Origin: Vulcanimicrobiota bacterium
GTDB taxonomy: Bacteria > Vulcanimicrobiota > Vulcanimicrobiia > Vulcanimicrobiales > Vulcanimicrobiaceae
Length of the DNA: 64,000 nt
Assembly: GCA_027306785.1 (NCBI GenBank)
Contig: DAHUZB010000005.1
Location: forward strand, 62,001 to 126,000
Direction: 5' to 3'
Of this stretch, positions 17,628 to 26,421 are shown piece after piece (the stretch's first letter is position 1; each line of letters starts with the position of its first letter). The notes beneath the pieces are model-generated. The model worked only from the letters and a program-made list of their open reading frames with translations, was not told where the DNA came from and ran no database searches. The position numbers and the translations under genes are program-made.

Positions 17628-18428
17628 ATGCGTGCGACGATGATGCTCGAACCGCAGGATCTCGCCGCCCTCGTCGCCGCGCACCGCCTCGAGCCGTGCG
17701 GCATCGTGCTCCGGTCGCTCGATGGGCCGCGGCCGTCGGTCGTCCACGTGCCGGAGACGACGCTCTACCCGGCCAGCATGATCAAGACGCCGCTCGTCGC
17801 CGTGGTGCTCGCCGAGGCGGCCGCCGGGCGCTTCAGGCTCTGCGATCCGGTCGTCATCTCCGAGGCGAACATGACGTACAACGACGCCGATTCACCGCTC
17901 GTCCCGGGCTATCGAAGCACCGTCGAGGAGATCTGCGAGCTGGCGATTCGCTACTCGGACAACGTAGCCACCAACGAGCTCTTCGACCTCGTGGGGCGGG
18001 AGCGAGCGACCGCCGTCGCCCGCGAGCAGCTGGGTCTCGCGAACACCGCCTTCTTCCGTAAGCTCTCGGGCAGCGAGCCGCTGATCGCCGACCCCGGCTG
18101 GGACGGCACCCATCGCAATACCCACCCGCCGAGCGACGCCGCTCGCCTCTTCACGGCGATCGCCGACGAGCGCATCGCGCACGCGTCGATCCTGCGCGCG
18201 ATGCTCGACGCGCAGGCCTGGAACGACAAGCTCACGCGCGGCCTGCGCGCGGGCGACCGCTTCGCGCACAAGACGGGCGGAACCGACGACGTGACGCATG
18301 ACGGCGGCATCCTGCACACCGTCGAGGGGCGTCGCTACGTGCTGGTCGTCTACACCGGGCACGCCGCATCGGAAACGAACGACGCGCGCCTCGCCTCCTT
18401 CGCGGAGGCGCTGCGCGCGTCGCTGTAA
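17628..18428 (+). CDS. Class A beta-lactamase-like serine hydrolase, atypical
   Basis: A 266-aa penicillin-recognising serine hydrolase. The family's three boxes are present: S50-M-I-K53 (nucleophile and general base), S110-D-N112, and K215-T-G217. Two things are odd. No signal peptide is seen, so the product looks cytoplasmic. I also cannot find the class A omega-loop ExxLN; that region reads GWDGTHRNTHPPSDAARLF. Without that glutamate, deacylation would be slow, so it may be a peptidase or binding protein rather than a drug-hydrolysing lactamase. It is divergent from the efflux operon and shares its palindromes. The first ATG at 17628 is used; alternatives at 17640 and 17643 would shorten it slightly. 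Confidence 0.8.
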   Translation: MRATMMLEPQDLAALVAAHRLEPCGIVLRSLDGPRPSVVHVPETTLYPASMIKTPLVAVVLAEAAAGRFRLCDPVVISEANMTYNDADSPLVPGYRSTVEEICELAIRYSDNVATNELFDLVGRERATAVAREQLGLANTAFFRKLSGSEPLIADPGWDGTHRNTHPPSDAARLFTAIADERIAHASILRAMLDAQAWNDKLTRGLRAGDRFAHKTGGTDDVTHDGGILHTVEGRRYVLVVYTGHAASETNDARLASFAEALRASL

Positions 18429-18446
18429 CGGAATCGTGCGAGCGGC

Positions 18447-18884
18447 TTAGTCGCCGTCGTTGTCGTTCTCGCTCTTCTCGGACTTCTTCATCATGGCGCC
18501 CGCCGCGTGGTAGCCGGCCTTCTTCGCCATCGCCGGGCACATGTAGCCGCCGTGCTTCGTCTTGCCGTAGTACGGATCGTTCGGCTCGTGATACACCTTC
18601 GATTTCGTGTTGACCCAGACGGGCTTCACGGCGCCGCAGTTGAGCGTCGAGGCATCGGCCGACATACCGCTCGGCATCGAGCCCTTCATCGACGAGGACA
18701 TCGAGGACGACATCGAGCCGCTCATCGCGTTCGCGCTTGCGGAGGCCATGGGAGCGGTGCTTGCCGCGGCCGTCGCGGCGGCAGTCGTGCTGGTCGCGCT
18801 CTGCGAGGACTTACCGCCGCCGCCGCCGCACGCGGCGAGTCCGACGATCAGCAGCGCCGAGAGTATCGGCTTATGGAATGACAC
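18447..18884 (-). CDS. Met/Ser-rich lipoprotein
   Basis: A 145-aa putative lipoprotein. Its N-terminal signal ends in the lipobox GLAAC, followed by five glycines. Then comes a Ser/Ala/Thr linker and a Met-Ser repeat tract ([21 protein letters not shown]), and a small C-terminal domain with two cysteines ([23 protein letters not shown]). It includes [13 protein letters not shown], which resembles small hydrophobic/ligand domains found in exported hypothetical proteins. I use GTG 18884 because AAGGAG lies ten bases upstream. It overlaps the hutF end by 14 bases. The Met-rich stretch with His and Cys could bind copper or silver; this is speculation. Confidence 0.7.
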   Translation of the reverse strand: MSFHKPILSALLIVGLAACGGGGGKSSQSATSTTAAATAAASTAPMASASANAMSGSMSSSMSSSMKGSMPSGMSADASTLNCGAVKPVWVNTKSKVYHEPNDPYYGKTKHGGYMCPAMAKKAGYHAAGAMMKKSEKSENDNDGD

Positions 18885-20163
18885 GATTCGCAATCTCCTT
18901 GAGGGTGTTCGCAGCCTGACGTGCGAGAGAGGAGCGTTCGCCGGTATAGACCCGCGCCCCGCCGACGAAGGCCGCCTGTACCCAGCGATCTTCGCCGCGA
19001 TAGACGAGCGACTGCACGTCCGGGGACCACGGATCGATCGCCGCGGCATCGAGCACCAGGTAGTCGGCGGCGTTGCCCGGGGTAAGGTCGCCGGCCGCGA
19101 TCCCGAGCGCGCGCGCGCCCTGCGCGGTGCCGAGATCGAAGGCGGCACGCGCGCCGAGCGCGCTTCCGTCGATACGGCGCACCTTCTGCAGCAGGCTCGC
19201 CGCGCGCATCTCGTCGATCAGCGACGGCTTCACGTCCGCGTCGGTGCCGAGTCCCATCGTCACACCGAGCGCCTGAAGCCCGACGACATCGCAGATCCCG
19301 TCGCCTAAGTACTGGTTGGTCATCGGATTGTGGATCACGCGCGCTCCGCGTTCGGCGAGCAGGCGTTTCTCTTCGTCGGTGATGTAGATCGCGTGGATCG
19401 CGATCGTTCGCTCGTCGAGCGCGTCGAGACGATCGAGCAGCGCGATCGGCGTCGCGCCGTGCTCGGCGAGCGTCTCCTCGCCTTCGTACGGCGCCTCGGC
19501 CACGTGAACGTGCATCATACAATCGTGCTCGCGCGCAAACGCGGCGGCGGCGCGAATCATCTCGTGCGAGGCGGCGTGCAGGGAGTGCGGCGCGACGCAC
19601 ACGTTCGCCCACGAAAAACGCTCCCGCAGCTCGAGCGTACGTTCGCGCGCGAGATCGATCGACTCGCGGAACTGCGGCGGCGCGTAGTCGGCGTCCATCC
19701 ACGTGCGCGCGAAGACGATGCGGATACCGGTATCCTCGGCCGCCCGCAGCGCGGCGTGCGCGTGCGCATTCCCCGCGCCGTTGAGATAGAAGAACTCCGT
19801 CACGGTGGTGATGCCCGCCGCGAGCATCTCCGAGAACGCGGCGACGAAAATCCAGTAGATGTCGTCGGGCGTCAGCTTCGGCACCACGGCATAGAGCGCG
19901 TCGCTGCGCCACGCCGCAAAGGTGAGATCGTCGGCCCAGCCGCGCAGCAGGATCTGATACGCATGGCTGTGACCGTTGATGAAACCCGGCACGATCAGAC
20001 GATCGGCGGGGAAGGCCCGCGCGGGAAGATCGCCTGCGCGCTCGCGGACGAGATTGAAATCGCCCGCATCGGTGATGACCCCGCCGCGCACGACGAACGC
20101 GAAGTCGCGGCGCTCCTCGCCGCCGACGAGCGCGCGAGCCGCGCGCACGAGTTCGTCAACCAT
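18871..20163 (-). CDS. hutF: Formimidoylglutamate deiminase-like amidohydrolase
   Basis: A 430-aa amidohydrolase of the Atz/Trz-HutF group. Metal ligands are in [11 protein letters not shown] near residue 58; HSHAxQ followed by LLRGW is the HutF signature. Further features are the later metal histidine region [20 protein letters not shown], and an Asp in [11 protein letters not shown]. With hutI, hutU and hutH nearby the best assignment is conversion of N-formimidoyl-glutamate to N-formylglutamate. No HutG (deformylase) is visible in the window. ATG 20163 has GAGGAG upstream and overlaps the hutI end by eight bases. Confidence in the superfamily is high, in the exact substrate moderate. Confidence 0.82.
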   Translation of the reverse strand: MVDELVRAARALVGGEERRDFAFVVRGGVITDAGDFNLVRERAGDLPARAFPADRLIVPGFINGHSHAYQILLRGWADDLTFAAWRSDALYAVVPKLTPDDIYWIFVAAFSEMLAAGITTVTEFFYLNGAGNAHAHAALRAAEDTGIRIVFARTWMDADYAPPQFRESIDLARERTLELRERFSWANVCVAPHSLHAASHEMIRAAAAFAREHDCMMHVHVAEAPYEGEETLAEHGATPIALLDRLDALDERTIAIHAIYITDEEKRLLAERGARVIHNPMTNQYLGDGICDVVGLQALGVTMGLGTDADVKPSLIDEMRAASLLQKVRRIDGSALGARAAFDLGTAQGARALGIAAGDLTPGNAADYLVLDAAAIDPWSPDVQSLVYRGEDRWVQAAFVGGARVYTGERSSLARQAANTLKEIANRVIP

Positions 20164-21409
20164 CGATCGCTCCTCGCATGCGAAGTACGCCGCGGTGCAG
20201 CACCGCGCGCGCGAGATTGCCGCCGTGCAGCCACCCGAATTCGTCGGGCGCCGCGAGTTCGAGCGCGACGAGATCGGCGGGGCCGCCCGCACGCAGCATT
20301 CCCGCGTCGGCGCGCAGCGAGTGCGCGGCGGCACGCGTGACGCCGTAGAGTGCCTCGGCCGCGCTCACGCCGAAGAGTTTGCGCGCGAAGTACGCGACGC
20401 TCTGCAGGTTGAAGCACGGAGAGGTGCCGGGATTGAAATCGCTCGCGAACGCCACGCTGCCGCCGCGTTCGAGCAGCGCGCGTACCGGAGCGCGCTGCGG
20501 CAGATCGAGATAGGCGACCGTCGCCGGACACGCCACGGTCACGATGCCGCGCGCGGCGATGCGCTCGACGTCGGCCTCGCGGATACAGTTGCAGTGATCG
20601 ACCGCGTCGACCTCGAGCTCCGCCGCCATCTCGGCCGCGGCGCCGAACGACATCTCGTCGCAGTGCACGCGCAGTCGCATGCCGTGCGTGCGGCAGGACT
20701 GCAGATACCGGCGTGTCTGCTCCGGCGAGAAAAACCCCGGCTCGCAGAAGGCGTCGGCGTACGTCGCGCCGTGTGCGGCCGCGCTCGGCACCACCTGATC
20801 GATCAGGTAGTCGATGTAGGCCTCTTCGCGCGTAAACTCCGGCGGCAGCGCGTGCGCGCCGAGAAAGGTGGCGATCAGTTCGGGTACGTCGGGATCGTGC
20901 CGATGCGCCGCGATCAGATCGAGCAGCGCGGTTTCACCGGGCTTATGCAGCGCATAGCCCGTCTTGGTCTCGAGCGTCGTCGTACCGTGACGTAGGATCG
21001 TCAGCAGCCGCGCGCGGAGCGTTTCGTCGTAGAAAGCCTCGGCGTCCAGCAGGGCGTCGCGCGTGCGTTCGACGGTGTAGAGCATGCCGAGCGGCGCTTT
21101 CTCGCCGCGTTGACGCGCGGTGAAATCGGGCTCACGGTCGCCCGCGAAGAGCGGGTGCGCGTGCGCGTCGACGAAACCGGGAACGATCACGCAGTCGCGC
21201 AGGTCGATCTCGCGCACCTGACGACTCCCGAGCCTGCGTTCGACGTCGACGCGCGCGCCGAGTGCGGCGATCCGTTCGCCTTCGACCACGATCGCCGCGT
21301 CGTCGACGCGCCCGAGATCGTCAAACGTGACGCCGCATTGCGCGGCGTCACGTTCGCAGGTGATGAGCGTCTTCGCTCGGATCAGCAGCGGCGTTAAAGC
21401 GTGTCTCAC
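20156..21409 (-). CDS. hutI: Imidazolonepropionase
   Basis: Opens the imidazolone ring to N-formimidoylglutamate, third step of histidine degradation. The 417 aa include VDAHAHPLFAGDRE (metal HxH), LETKTGYAL, FLGAHALPPEF, RVHCDEMSFG, the DHCNCI region and SDFNPGTSP with the metal aspartate, all HutI blocks. The start is GTG 21409, overlapping the stop of the restriction gene as GTGA, so it now depends on translational coupling to a foreign gene or on its own weak site. Downstream it overlaps hutF by eight bases. Confidence 0.95.
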   Translation of the reverse strand: MRHALTPLLIRAKTLITCERDAAQCGVTFDDLGRVDDAAIVVEGERIAALGARVDVERRLGSRQVREIDLRDCVIVPGFVDAHAHPLFAGDREPDFTARQRGEKAPLGMLYTVERTRDALLDAEAFYDETLRARLLTILRHGTTTLETKTGYALHKPGETALLDLIAAHRHDPDVPELIATFLGAHALPPEFTREEAYIDYLIDQVVPSAAAHGATYADAFCEPGFFSPEQTRRYLQSCRTHGMRLRVHCDEMSFGAAAEMAAELEVDAVDHCNCIREADVERIAARGIVTVACPATVAYLDLPQRAPVRALLERGGSVAFASDFNPGTSPCFNLQSVAYFARKLFGVSAAEALYGVTRAAAHSLRADAGMLRAGGPADLVALELAAPDEFGWLHGGNLARAVLHRGVLRMRGAIDG

Positions 21410-22215
21410 AGGTCGTCTTCGAGGAACGGGTTCCTCGCCAGGAAACCCTGCTCCATCTGAATTACGAATTCTTCGGCAGTAATCTCTTTAGCCGAAGATA
21501 CATCAAATAGCCTATACCGTGCTCCGCCATCCAAAAGGTCACTCCCGGAGAATCTAAAATCATGAACTTTTCGCGCAATCGTATCATGTTCGTGCACTTC
21601 AGGCAGTATTGGATCAAAGAGCATGAATGTCATACATTCAAATTTTTCGGGAGACTGCTCGTGCGAGAGACGGCCTGAGATGCTCTTCAGATATCTAATT
21701 GCTCGTAAAGCAGTAGCGGTCCGCTTCTTTGTGTTATCGAACGCCGCCGATGTGGGCATCGCGAAAACCCCTGCCATAAACGTGTATGGCGAGCGCATGT
21801 GAACACTCGTCGCCTCGGCACACAAGTCGCCGAACCTATTTTTAAAGTTCTTGTTGTAATTTCCACTTCGCTTATCGCGACTCGTAATCGTCTTCACCGA
21901 CAATGCAAATAGCAAGCCGTCCTGTTCATCGGCCAAACTAACATCGAGCTTCTTCCGGCCGAAGCCGCCTAGAAAGTATTTCTCAGGACTCTCTTTGTTC
22001 AACGCCGCGAGTCTCTTCTGCGATCCGAGGAGCTTCGGGATCTCCTTCGGCCGCCTTGGAGAAATCGCCTTAAACACTTTTCGGGCACTAAGTAATGCCG
22101 CAATCTCGAATGCGAGTTCGCGAGAAAGAAGCTCGGAATAGGCTTTTTTCTCCACTTGGTGAGCATCATCCGAGGGAATTAGACCCGCAAGCTCAATTGC
22201 GCGTTCGAAACTCAT
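21406..22215 (-). CDS. Putative type II restriction endonuclease
   Basis: A 269-aa protein of no family I can name with certainty, but fitting a type II endonuclease. It is coupled by ATGA overlap to an adenine methyltransferase. It has a possible PD-(D/E)xK core (D91 followed 15 residues later by S106-V-K108, Ser replacing the usual acidic residue). A later block, NRFGDLCAEATSVHMRSPYTFMAGVF, resembles helices after the catalytic core in several such enzymes. Base composition is visibly more AT-rich than the flanking hut genes, a sign of transfer. Specificity is unknown; without the methylase context it would be called hypothetical. Confidence 0.65.
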   Translation of the reverse strand: MSFERAIELAGLIPSDDAHQVEKKAYSELLSRELAFEIAALLSARKVFKAISPRRPKEIPKLLGSQKRLAALNKESPEKYFLGGFGRKKLDVSLADEQDGLLFALSVKTITSRDKRSGNYNKNFKNRFGDLCAEATSVHMRSPYTFMAGVFAMPTSAAFDNTKKRTATALRAIRYLKSISGRLSHEQSPEKFECMTFMLFDPILPEVHEHDTIARKVHDFRFSGSDLLDGGARYRLFDVSSAKEITAEEFVIQMEQGFLARNPFLEDDL

Positions 22216-23807
22216 GCTTTCTTTTTAACTCTTCTCCGGCGAAGTTCTCTCGTCGCCGTTCGCGCCGCTACTATCAGCCTTTCGTCGACACCGCAACGTT
22301 CCCGTAGGTACGCATCCACGAAATCTACCGATTCATCGTATTGGCCACATCTCACTAAGCGGTCAAGCCTGTTGAAATCACGCTTTGAGACGAGCCCCAC
22401 ATCAACCACGACCACATTTTCCGCCTCTCGCGGCTCCAGCTTTAGCATACCTCCACCGAGCGCATGCCCCTCAAGTTCTATGCTAAGTGCACTGATAGAA
22501 GAAAGCCAACTGAACGCGATTGATCTGGGATATACATCTGGATCACGTTCGCGAAGAATATGCAGGGAATTACTTGCGACGACATTCGCGTCGTTTACAA
22601 CCACAAATGGGCGTTCACCGGACATCGATGTCAGAAATGCGCTCGGACGATAAACATGGGGCACCGAAAACCAGGGAGCACGACTCTTGCATTTGAAACC
22701 GAGATGATGCTTGGCGTCAACGCCACTATTAATGTACCGTTGCAGATATACACCGGGCTTCTCGTCGCGAGGAACGTGCAGCAGGTAGCCGGCTTCTCCG
22801 CAAGCATCCCCGTGCAGCCAGTCCTCTACGGTAAAAGTCAGACCACGGAGAGAGCGGCCACGGTATGCTGCGGGCTTAAGCAGCCTCTGCGGAATACGTA
22901 GTTGGCGCGATCGCTCACGAGAAAGATGAAAGAAGTCGTTGGCACCGCTAACGTATCCAATATCTACGCTCATGCGATCACCCAGCCGAAATGCGCGCCC
23001 TTCGTTGATAAGATTATTGATTTCTCCGGCAACACCGGCATCAATGTAATTCTCCTTGAAGCGCGCTTGCCCATTAAGATAAGCATTATGGTCGACCGCG
23101 GTCGCGAGATCGCCCATATTTTCCAGCAGACTCAGTTGACGAATCGACTGAGCATCAATGTGAAGCAAGGACTTGCAAGAGCTTCCTTTTTCGCTTGCAA
23201 AGAGAATCAGTGTATCCTGCGAAATATCCGGAAAGAGTCTCTCCTCGAACGTCACGAGCGTCAGCGAGCCAAAACTTCGTTGCAGATACGTCAATACGGG
23301 TTTCGCATAGCTTGCGTGTAGTAGCTCGGTTGGAAGCACAAGACCGAGGCGGCCGCCTGCCTCCAACATCTCTGCGGCGACGACGACAAAATGAGCCCAA
23401 GAACTAGCCAGACGATTTAGGCCGACACCTGCGAGGCGGCAACGAAAGAGCGCTCTCTCGCGCGCCTGTTGGGCGAATGCCTGATAGCGAATGAAGGGCG
23501 GATTGCCAACAATGGCGCCAAACTTCTCGTCGGGATAATAATCGAAGAAGTCGCTGGCGACGATCCTGACCCTTTCGTCGCGCAACGCTCGACGCGTCTC
23601 GGCCGCTTGGCGCTCATTTATTTCGACGCCGACGAAACGAGCCGAGCATCTTGCGTCCATCGTTGCGGCCGCGAAGACGCCGTCGCCACAGCTTGGGTCA
23701 AGGACCGTGCCGTTATTCGGCACGGCCCATCTGACTATCACGTCTGCAACTTCGCGGGCAGTGTAGATCGCGCCAAATTCTTTTATGTCAGCTACAGCCC
23801 GTTCCAT
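22212..23807 (-). CDS. Type II adenine-specific (N6) DNA methyltransferase
   Basis: A 531-aa methyltransferase: motif I for S-adenosylmethionine DPSCGDGVF near residue 38, motif II region VGVEINE, and catalytic motif IV NPPFIRY near residue 109. Order I-IV, the NPPF form and the long C-terminal target-recognition half point to the gamma N6-adenine class (TaqI/Eco57I-like). ATG 23807 is the first start in the conserved N-terminus. It begins 49 bases after the hutU stop and is followed by the endonuclease through ATGA. Lower GC than both neighbours. It likely protects the host from its partner; the recognition site cannot be read from sequence. Confidence 0.9.
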   Translation of the reverse strand: MERAVADIKEFGAIYTAREVADVIVRWAVPNNGTVLDPSCGDGVFAAATMDARCSARFVGVEINERQAAETRRALRDERVRIVASDFFDYYPDEKFGAIVGNPPFIRYQAFAQQARERALFRCRLAGVGLNRLASSWAHFVVVAAEMLEAGGRLGLVLPTELLHASYAKPVLTYLQRSFGSLTLVTFEERLFPDISQDTLILFASEKGSSCKSLLHIDAQSIRQLSLLENMGDLATAVDHNAYLNGQARFKENYIDAGVAGEINNLINEGRAFRLGDRMSVDIGYVSGANDFFHLSRERSRQLRIPQRLLKPAAYRGRSLRGLTFTVEDWLHGDACGEAGYLLHVPRDEKPGVYLQRYINSGVDAKHHLGFKCKSRAPWFSVPHVYRPSAFLTSMSGERPFVVVNDANVVASNSLHILRERDPDVYPRSIAFSWLSSISALSIELEGHALGGGMLKLEPREAENVVVVDVGLVSKRDFNRLDRLVRCGQYDESVDFVDAYLRERCGVDERLIVAARTATRELRRRRVKKKA

Positions 23808-23856
23808 AATAACCTGCAATATTCTGAACGACGACCCGAACGCCTGTTCGGCGGCG

Positions 23857-25518
23857 TTACAGGCGCCAATCGATCCCCTTCGCATCGGCGGTCTCGACGG
23901 CGATCTCGTATCCGGCATCCGCGTGACGCACGACACCCATGCCGCAGTCGGTATCGAGCACCGCGCCCAAACGCTCCTGCGCCTCGTCCGACCCATCGGC
24001 GACGACGACCATGCCGGAATGCTGCGAGTAACCGATGCCGACGCCGCCGCCGTGATGCAGGCTCACCCAATGCGCGCCCGCCGCGGTATTGAGCAGGGCG
24101 TTGAGCAACGGCCAATCGGAGATCGCGTCGCTGCCGTCCTTCATCGATTCGGTCTCGCGATACGGCGAGGCGACGCTGCCGGTATCGAGATGATCGCGTC
24201 CGATCACGATCGGCGCGGAGATCTCGCCGCTGCGCACGAGTTCGTTGAAACGCAGACCCGCCTTTTTGCGATCGCCGTAGCCGAGCCAGCAGATGCGCGC
24301 GGGAAGGCCCTGGAACGCAATGCGCTCGCGCGCAAGTCGAATCCAGCGCTGCAATCCCGCCTCATCCGGAAACATCGCGAGCAGTTCGTCGTCGAGGCGG
24401 TGGATATCGGCCGGATCGCCGGAGAGCGCCGCGAAGCGAAACGGTCCCGAGCCCTTGCAGAACAGCGGACGAATGAACGCGGGCACGAAGCCCGGGAAAT
24501 CGAACGCGCGCGCGTAGCCCGCCTTCTGCGCCATCGCGCGCAAGTTGTTGCCGTAGTCGAAGACGATCGAGCCCGCATCGAGAAAGCGCACCATCGCTTC
24601 GACGTGTTTCCCGCAGCTCGCGAGGGCGCGGCGTTCGTACTCGTGCGGATCGCGCGCGCGCAGATCGTCGGCTTCGGCGAGCGTCACGCCTTCGGGGACG
24701 TAGCCGTTGACGAGGTCGTGCGCCGAGGTTTGGTCGGTCACCGCATCGGGGCGAAAGCCGAGCTCGTAGAGTTCGTGGAACTCGGTCGCGGCATTGCCTT
24801 CGTAGCCGATCGAGATCGCTGCGCCCGCGGCCTTGGCACGCGCGACCTCGTGCAACGCCTCGTCGCGTGAATCGACCACCTTGTCCAAGTAGCGCAGATC
24901 GCGACGGCGCTCCAAGCGCGAGCGATCGACATCGACGACGAGCGCAATGCCCTCGTTCATCGTGATCGCGAGCGGCTGGGCGCCGCCCATGCCGCCGATA
25001 CCGGCGGTCAAGCAGACGCGCCCCTTGAGCGAACCGCCGAAGTGTCGGCGCGCGAGCTCGGCAAAGGTCTCGTAGGTGCCCTGCACGATCCCCTGCGTGC
25101 CGATGTAGATCCACGAGCCCGCCGTCATCTGACCGTACATGATGAGGCCCTGCGCTTCGAGCTCGCGGAAGGTCGACCAGTCGGCCCACTTCGGCACGAG
25201 ATTCGAATTCGCGATCAGCACGCGCGGCGCGCGCGCATGCGTCTTCCACACCGCGACCGGTTTGCCCGACTGCACGATCATCGTCTCGTCGTTCTTCAGG
25301 CGCTTGAGCGTGCGCACGAGCGCATCGAACGCCTCCCACGAACGCGCCGCGCGGCCGTTACCGCCGTACACGACCAGATCGTCCGGGCGTTCGGCGACCT
25401 CGGGATCGAGGTTGTTCATCAGCATGCGCAACGCCGCTTCTTGCGGCCAACCCTGGCAATTGAGCTGCGTGCCGCGCGGCGCGCGCACGGTGCGGGGTCC
25501 GGAGATCGTACTCGTCAT
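23857..25518 (-). CDS. hutU: Urocanate hydratase (urocanase)
   Basis: Converts urocanate to imidazolonepropionate using tightly bound NAD as electrophile. At 553 aa it is usual length. Visible blocks are [42 protein letters not shown] (NAD region), [36 protein letters not shown] with the conserved Cys, and [17 protein letters not shown]. The ATG at 25518 begins a conserved N-terminus ([28 protein letters not shown] matches the family, quoted here only in part by position 10-37). Its natural partner hutI now lies beyond the inserted restriction-modification pair. Confidence 0.96.
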   Translation of the reverse strand: MTSTISGPRTVRAPRGTQLNCQGWPQEAALRMLMNNLDPEVAERPDDLVVYGGNGRAARSWEAFDALVRTLKRLKNDETMIVQSGKPVAVWKTHARAPRVLIANSNLVPKWADWSTFRELEAQGLIMYGQMTAGSWIYIGTQGIVQGTYETFAELARRHFGGSLKGRVCLTAGIGGMGGAQPLAITMNEGIALVVDVDRSRLERRRDLRYLDKVVDSRDEALHEVARAKAAGAAISIGYEGNAATEFHELYELGFRPDAVTDQTSAHDLVNGYVPEGVTLAEADDLRARDPHEYERRALASCGKHVEAMVRFLDAGSIVFDYGNNLRAMAQKAGYARAFDFPGFVPAFIRPLFCKGSGPFRFAALSGDPADIHRLDDELLAMFPDEAGLQRWIRLARERIAFQGLPARICWLGYGDRKKAGLRFNELVRSGEISAPIVIGRDHLDTGSVASPYRETESMKDGSDAISDWPLLNALLNTAAGAHWVSLHHGGGVGIGYSQHSGMVVVADGSDEAQERLGAVLDTDCGMGVVRHADAGYEIAVETADAKGIDWRL

Positions 25519-25574
25519 AGCCCGGTGCACTTTGCCGTACCGGGCGAGGGGGCCTGGCCGAAGCCGCCGAGCGG

Positions 25575-25829
25575 CTAGCGTCCGGTAAGGTGCATCACGA
25601 CGGGCAGGATGATCGACACGATCAGCAATCCCAGTATCCACAAAAAGTGCGCGTCGATCTTCCGATCGAGTTGCGCGAAACGCGCATCTACTTGCGCGAA
25701 ACGCGCGTCCACCTGGGCGAAACGCGTGTCAAAACCGTCGAGCCGCTTTTCGATCGCGCCCATCCGGTGGTTGATCTGCTCGTAGGCACCTTCGAGGTGC
25801 GCCATGCGAACGTCGAAACTCACGGCCAC
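25575..25829 (-). CDS. Small coiled-coil protein with C-terminal membrane anchor
   Basis: An 84-aa protein. Residues ~8-58 are a coiled coil with three near-identical heptads ([21 protein letters not shown]) and residues ~61-81 are a single membrane helix ([20 protein letters not shown]). It is a tail-anchored topology resembling small hemolysin-XhlA-like or DUF1640-like coiled-coil proteins; no function can be assigned. GTG 25829 has GGGAGAGG upstream. It sits 56 bases ahead of hutU on the same strand and might be cotranscribed. Confidence 0.65.
   Translation of the reverse strand: MAVSFDVRMAHLEGAYEQINHRMGAIEKRLDGFDTRFAQVDARFAQVDARFAQLDRKIDAHFLWILGLLIVSIILPVVMHLTGR
25671..25733 (-). repeat. 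Three tandem 21-bp units encoding heptads
   Basis: Units at 25671-25691, 25692-25712 and 25713-25733 share GCGAAACGCG and encode the FAQVDAR heptads of the small coiled-coil protein. The first two are almost identical, indicating recent duplication. Confidence 0.75.
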
Positions 25830-25853
25830 GTGCCTCTCCCTTCGACGAGTATA

Positions 25854-26090
25854 TCACCCGCCCGGGCGAGCTCGGAAAGCGAAGAGACCGCCGAGGATCG
25901 CGCAGCCGACGAAAAATCCCGCCGGCGCGTCGACGAGGTGAGCGTGCCTCCCCGGAGATCGAAGCGCGAAGATCAGGCTCGCAACGGCGAGCACCGGCAC
26001 CGCCGGATAGACCGTACGCCAATAACGCGCAGGCGCAGCTTTGAACGTGCTCACATCCGGGAGATTCGCGGACTGCGAGCCGCCTCCCAT
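25854..26090 (-). CDS. Small two-helix membrane protein, hypothetical
   Basis: A 78-aa frame from ATG 26090 (a longer version would begin at 26123). It has a polar N-terminus, then two hydrophobic segments: VYPAVPVLAVASLIFAL and PAGFFVGCAILGGLFAF. No family is recognised and no good ribosome site is visible. It is divergent from the PadR pair, whose promoter starts 45 bases away. It could be a small membrane protein under the same control, or a non-coding frame. Confidence 0.4.
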   Translation of the reverse strand: MGGGSQSANLPDVSTFKAAPARYWRTVYPAVPVLAVASLIFALRSPGRHAHLVDAPAGFFVGCAILGGLFAFRARPGG

Positions 26091-26134
26091 GATGGTGGCG
26101 GAGAGGCCAGACGTGCACGACACCCGAAAGCTAC

Positions 26135-26163
26135 TTGACGTAACGCGATATATCGAATACTAT
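26135..26163 (+). promoter_or_regulatory. Promoter with palindrome in the spacer; leaderless start
   Basis: TTGACG (26135-26140), a 17-base spacer and TACTAT (26158-26163) make a good vegetative promoter. The expected start of transcription (~26170) is the ATG of the first PadR-like gene itself, so the mRNA would be leaderless. The spacer holds the perfect palindrome CGATATATCG (26146-26155), a likely operator. Confidence 0.65.
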
Positions 26164-26169
26164 CTCGTT

Positions 26170-26421
26170 ATGCTTACGTATGATGTCCTCGCGGTGCTCT
26201 GGGAGCACGCGGCGACCGATACCGAGATCGCCCGCGCGGTCGAGGCTCGGTCGGGGCTTCCCTGTAGCCGAAACCTCGTCGATCAGCATCTCCGGTTGCT
26301 TCGCACCACCGGCCACGTCGCCGCGCGCAACGTCGACGGCCTGCCGGCGTACGCGCTCACCGAGAGCGGTTCGGCCTTTCTCGCGCGCCTCGCGCAGAGC
26401 TCGTGCAATCATGTTCTTTAA
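26170..26421 (+). CDS. Small winged-helix (PadR/MarR-like) DNA-binding protein
   Basis: An 83-aa winged-helix protein: helices LTYDVLAVLWEHAATDTEIARAV, recognition region SRNLVDQHLRLLRTTGHV, and a wing YALTESGSAFL. It is just the DNA-binding domain without a dimerisation tail. ATG 26170 coincides with the expected transcription start, and no ribosome site is present. It overlaps the second PadR gene by 11 bases. This suggests two regulators working together, perhaps as a heterodimer, but that is inference. Confidence 0.7.
   Translation: MLTYDVLAVLWEHAATDTEIARAVEARSGLPCSRNLVDQHLRLLRTTGHVAARNVDGLPAYALTESGSAFLARLAQSSCNHVL

Noticed and set aside
21406-23807. Insertion sequence or integrative element carrying the restriction-modification pair
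   Set aside because: No transposase, integrase, terminal inverted repeats or target duplications could be seen at either edge.
25671-25733. CRISPR-like tandem repeats
   Set aside because: Units are contiguous 21-mers without spacers and encode coiled-coil heptads.
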